Part shown: positions 5,408 through 7,162 of the stretch, one piece after another
How positions within the stretch are numbered: position 1 is the first letter of the stretch
Layout: each line of letters begins with the position of its first letter
NCBI GenBank assembly: GCA_023451915.1
Contig: JAEXXS010000347.1
Coordinates: forward strand, 1 to 7,162
Source of the DNA: Pseudomonadota bacterium
GTDB taxonomy: Bacteria > Pseudomonadota > Alphaproteobacteria > Rhizobiales > Rhizobiaceae
Reading direction: 5' to 3'
Length of the DNA stretch: 7,162 bases
Program-made: the position numbers and the translations under genes
Notes under the pieces: model-generated
Database searches by the model: none
Told to the model about the DNA's origin: nothing
The model's input: only the letters and a program-made list of their open reading frames with translations

Positions 5408-5746
5408 CGAACAGACTTTTCCAACAACAATTGAGTACCGGGAAACCGGCAGCGCCCCCGCGTCAAGTTCCTGAAATATGTAGCCGATAGTGATTAAAAC
5501 AGGTGTAACGGCAAAGAGATAGAGCAGAACGGGCTAAAAAACTGCGCAGAGCGCGAATTAGTTTATGCGCAAAAACAAAGGGATATGGTCTTCCGTCCCC
5601 GGAACCAATGCGGTTTTGCGCGCCTGACGGCGAAGCCCGAACCGGCATTTGCGGCCAAAGCTGGTCAAACGCTCAACATGCCTTATATTGTTGCGTGGGT
5701 TACGAAAATTCGGTCACGACAATTCGAGGGACAAGAGGGTTATTCG
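5408..5746. other. Divergent intergenic region between cls and the HdeD-family gene
   Basis: This 339-base stretch should hold the promoters for the leftward cls and the rightward HdeD-family gene. The ribosome binding site of cls (GGAAAAG on the minus strand, 5422-5416) is at its left end and that of the HdeD gene at its right end. The segment around 5465-5580 is richer in A and T than the flanks. I found no -35/-10 pair good enough to report on either strand. The plus-strand frame is open from 5585 into the HdeD gene, but the region before 5747 does not look like HdeD sequence and is treated as untranslated. Confidence 0.5.
5734..5739 (+). promoter_or_regulatory. Ribosome binding site of the HdeD-family gene
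   Basis: AGAGGG, seven bases before the ATG at 5747. It decides the start against the upstream in-frame ATG at 5585, which would add 54 residues unlike the family. Confidence 0.6.
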
Positions 5747-6310
5747 ATGGCAACGACGAACAAAGATTTCGACAATCCGGTGTTACCAACAGAACTGACG
5801 TCCAAGTGGGGCTGGTTCGTCGCGCTCGGCGTGGCGCTTCTCATTTTGGGCGGCATCGCCTTCGGCAATCTGGTGCTGGCTACGGTCGTTTCGGTCTATT
5901 ATGTCGGCCTGATGATGCTGATCGCCGGCGTGATCGAAATCATCCATGCTTTCGGTGTGAAGACCTGGGGCCGGTTTTTCTTCTGGCTCCTGAGCGGCCT
6001 GCTTTATGCGGCAGCGGGCGTCGTCACCTTCATCAACCCGATATTGGCGGCGGGCGTGCTGACATTCCTGCTGGCGGCAGCCCTTCTTGGCTCCGGCCTC
6101 TTCCGCGTCTGGATGGGCTTCAAGTCGAAACCGGCCTCCGGCTGGGGCTGGATCGTGGCCGGCGGCGTCATCACCGCTCTGCTCGGCCTTATCATCGCCA
6201 TTCAGTGGCCGGTCAACAGCCTGTTCATTCTTGGCCTTTTCCTGGCCATCGATCTGATTTTCCAGGGCTGGACCTATATCGCCTTCGGTCTTGGCATCAA
6301 AAGCCGCTAA
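5747..6310 (+). CDS. HdeD-family (DUF308) six-helix membrane protein
   Basis: The 187-residue product starts MATTNKDFDNPVLPTELTSK, a short polar N-terminus, then has six hydrophobic helices at roughly residues 22-43, 45-67, 76-95, 98-120, 132-152 and 155-178. The architecture, three helix pairs with short loops and Gly-rich repeats such as LGVALLILGGIAFG and VAGGVITALLGLIIAIQWP, is that of the HdeD/DUF308 family, as are length and the WP motif before helix 6. HdeD is an inner-membrane protein linked to acid resistance at high cell density in E. coli; its molecular action is unknown and alphaproteobacterial members are little studied. The gene stands alone, with a strong terminator 18 bases after its stop. 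The start at 5747 is supported by the AGAGGG site and by typical family length. Confidence 0.85.
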   Translation: MATTNKDFDNPVLPTELTSKWGWFVALGVALLILGGIAFGNLVLATVVSVYYVGLMMLIAGVIEIIHAFGVKTWGRFFFWLLSGLLYAAAGVVTFINPILAAGVLTFLLAAALLGSGLFRVWMGFKSKPASGWGWIVAGGVITALLGLIIAIQWPVNSLFILGLFLAIDLIFQGWTYIAFGLGIKSR

Positions 6311-6328
6311 AATCTCAGCTATTTCTAT

Positions 6329-6356
6329 AAAAGCGGCGTGATCAACGCCGCTTTTT
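6329..6356 (+). terminator. Intrinsic terminator after the HdeD-family gene
   Basis: A perfect 11-base stem, AAAAGCGGCGT (6329-6339) with ACGCCGCTTTT (6345-6355), encloses the loop GATCA and ends in a run of five T (6352-6356). The GC core, short loop and T-run are those of a rho-independent terminator. It separates the HdeD gene from prfC. The A-run on the left arm means it could also act on leftward transcripts. Confidence 0.88.
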
Positions 6357-6480
6357 CATTTCCAGCCCTATGCAGGCCGTGGCGCTTGTTGAGATTTTGC
6401 CCAATGACTGCTAGATGCAGCGCAACATCTTTGCGGCGCTTATTGGCGCGGCCCAACATTTCGCCATCACGAGTTTCTTC

Positions 6481-7162
6481 ATGCCTGCTGACAATCCCGT
6501 TTCCAAGCGCCGCACCTTCGCGATTATCGCGCACCCGGACGCCGGTAAGACCACGCTGACCGAAAAGCTGCTGCTGTTTGGCGGCGCTATCCAGCTTGCC
6601 GGTGAGGTGAAGGCCAAGAAGGACCGCATCCAGACCCGTTCGGACTGGATGAACATCGAACGCGACCGCGGCATCTCGGTGGTCACCTCGGTGATGACCT
6701 TCGAATATAAGGACTGCATCTTCAACCTGCTCGATACGCCGGGCCACGAAGACTTCGCAGACGACACCTACCGCACGCTGACCGCAGTCGACAGCGCGGT
6801 CATGGTCATCGACGCCGCAAAGGGTATCGAGCCGCGCACGCTAAAACTGTTCGAAGTCTGCCGCATGCGCGATATTCCCATCGTCACTTTCGTCAACAAG
6901 ATGGACCGCGAAGCACGCGATCCGCTCGAAATCCTCGACGAGATCGAAGAAAAGCTAGCGCTCGATACGGCGCCGATCACCTGGCCTATCGGCTCGGGCA
7001 AGAGTTTTGCCGGCACCTATGACCTGCATAACAATACGATGCGCCGTCAGGACAATGAAGAACAGCCGACCAAGGTCAGCGGCCCGGAAGAAGCCGCCGC
7101 TTTGCTGCCTGAAAACGAGCGCGAAGCCTGGCTGGAAAGTATCGAACTGGCACGCGGCGTCT
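6481..7162 (+). CDS. prfC: Peptide chain release factor 3 (RF3), N-terminal part, cut by the window end
   Basis: RF3 is a cytosolic translational GTPase that removes RF1 or RF2 from the ribosome after peptide release. The 227 codons present cover the G domain: the P-loop AHPDAGKT (residues 17-24), the switch region [11 protein letters not shown] (60-70), DTPGHED (85-91) and NKMD (139-142). The opening [17 protein letters not shown] and the block [19 protein letters not shown] are characteristic of RF3 rather than EF-G. The start at 6481 gives an N-terminus close in length to E. coli RF3. An in-frame ATG at 6415, directly after a stop codon, would add 22 residues. Neither has a strong ribosome binding site; a weak GAG lies before 6481. 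The family's full length is a little over 500 residues, so somewhat more than half is missing to the right. Confidence 0.96.
   Translation, partial: MPADNPVSKRRTFAIIAHPDAGKTTLTEKLLLFGGAIQLAGEVKAKKDRIQTRSDWMNIERDRGISVVTSVMTFEYKDCIFNLLDTPGHEDFADDTYRTLTAVDSAVMVIDAAKGIEPRTLKLFEVCRMRDIPIVTFVNKMDREARDPLEILDEIEEKLALDTAPITWPIGSGKSFAGTYDLHNNTMRRQDNEEQPTKVSGPEEAAALLPENEREAWLESIELARGV

Noticed and set aside
4199..5434. 411-codon plus-strand open frame opposite cls
   Set aside because: It is a long antisense frame over an intact two-HKD cardiolipin synthase; its composition (His, Arg, Asp, Gln rich, no domain) is that of a shadow frame.
5535..5580. Possible fourth copy of the palindromic repeat (ATGCGCAAAAACAAAG resembles a repeat flank)
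   Set aside because: Only the right flank looks similar; the AAAAGTGTGAAACGG core and the paired arms are absent.
5600..5630. GGAAC word upstream of the HdeD gene, considered as an EcfG (general stress sigma) -35 element
   Set aside because: No CGTT-type -10 element follows at 16-18 bases, so the promoter is not supported.
5585..5746. 54-residue N-terminal extension of the HdeD-family protein
   Set aside because: The extension does not resemble HdeD proteins, while the ATG at 5747 has an AGAGGG site at good spacing and gives the usual family length.
6386..6414. TTGTTG and TGCTAG 17 bases apart, considered as a prfC promoter
   Set aside because: The -10 matches the consensus at only two of six positions; too weak to report.
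6415..6480. 22-residue N-terminal extension of PrfC from the ATG at 6415
   Set aside because: The segment is hydrophobic and unlike RF3 N-termini; the start at 6481 leaves a length close to known RF3 proteins, although the ribosome binding site there is weak.
1..7162. CRISPR arrays, tRNA or rRNA genes, insertion sequences, toxin-antitoxin or phage-defence genes
   Set aside because: I looked on both strands and saw no regularly spaced repeats, no RNA gene signatures and no transposase, integrase or defence-family motifs.

Overview
The window looks like chromosomal DNA from an alphaproteobacterium of the order Rhizobiales, most probably Brucella or a close relative (Brucella/Ochrobactrum group). 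This rests on the moderately GC-rich coding style (about 58% in a sampled coding stretch), on the gene families present, and on a short palindromic intergenic repeat with the core AAAAGTGTGAAACGG that I recognise from this order. I could not run a search, so the genus is an inference.

Layout from left to right. Positions 1-98 hold the start of a minus-strand gene that leaves the window. Positions 99-600 are non-coding: two direct copies of the palindromic repeat (121-166 and 492-536) enclose an AT-rich core. Positions 601-2911 are a tight plus-strand operon: a 54-residue protein of unknown function, a YhhN/TMEM86-type lysoplasmalogenase, and a class-3 aldehyde dehydrogenase whose start overlaps the end of the lysoplasmalogenase gene by 11 bases. 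Positions 3027-3902 encode an endonuclease/exonuclease/phosphatase (EEP) family hydrolase whose last codons lie inside a third copy of the repeat. It converges on a minus-strand cardiolipin synthase (5407-3950). A 339-base gap follows, then a six-helix HdeD-family membrane protein (5747-6310) closed by a strong intrinsic terminator (6329-6356), and the first 227 codons of peptide chain release factor 3 (prfC, from 6481), cut by the window end.

How the genes fit together. Much of the middle concerns membrane lipids. The lysoplasmalogenase family cleaves the vinyl ether of lysoplasmalogens to release a fatty aldehyde, and the coupled dehydrogenase has the catalytic layout of the ALDH3 class, which includes fatty-aldehyde dehydrogenases, so the pair could make and then oxidise an aldehyde. 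The EEP hydrolase beside a phospholipase-D-type cardiolipin synthase recalls the ybhP-clsB pair of Escherichia coli. HdeD proteins are small membrane proteins tied to acid stress in enterobacteria. PrfC is a housekeeping translation factor unrelated to the lipid theme.

I did not find a clearly new multi-gene system. The most interesting points are the repeat that has become the C-terminus of the EEP protein, the covariation between repeat copies, the lysoplasmalogenase-dehydrogenase coupling, and the AT-rich segment framed by repeats.
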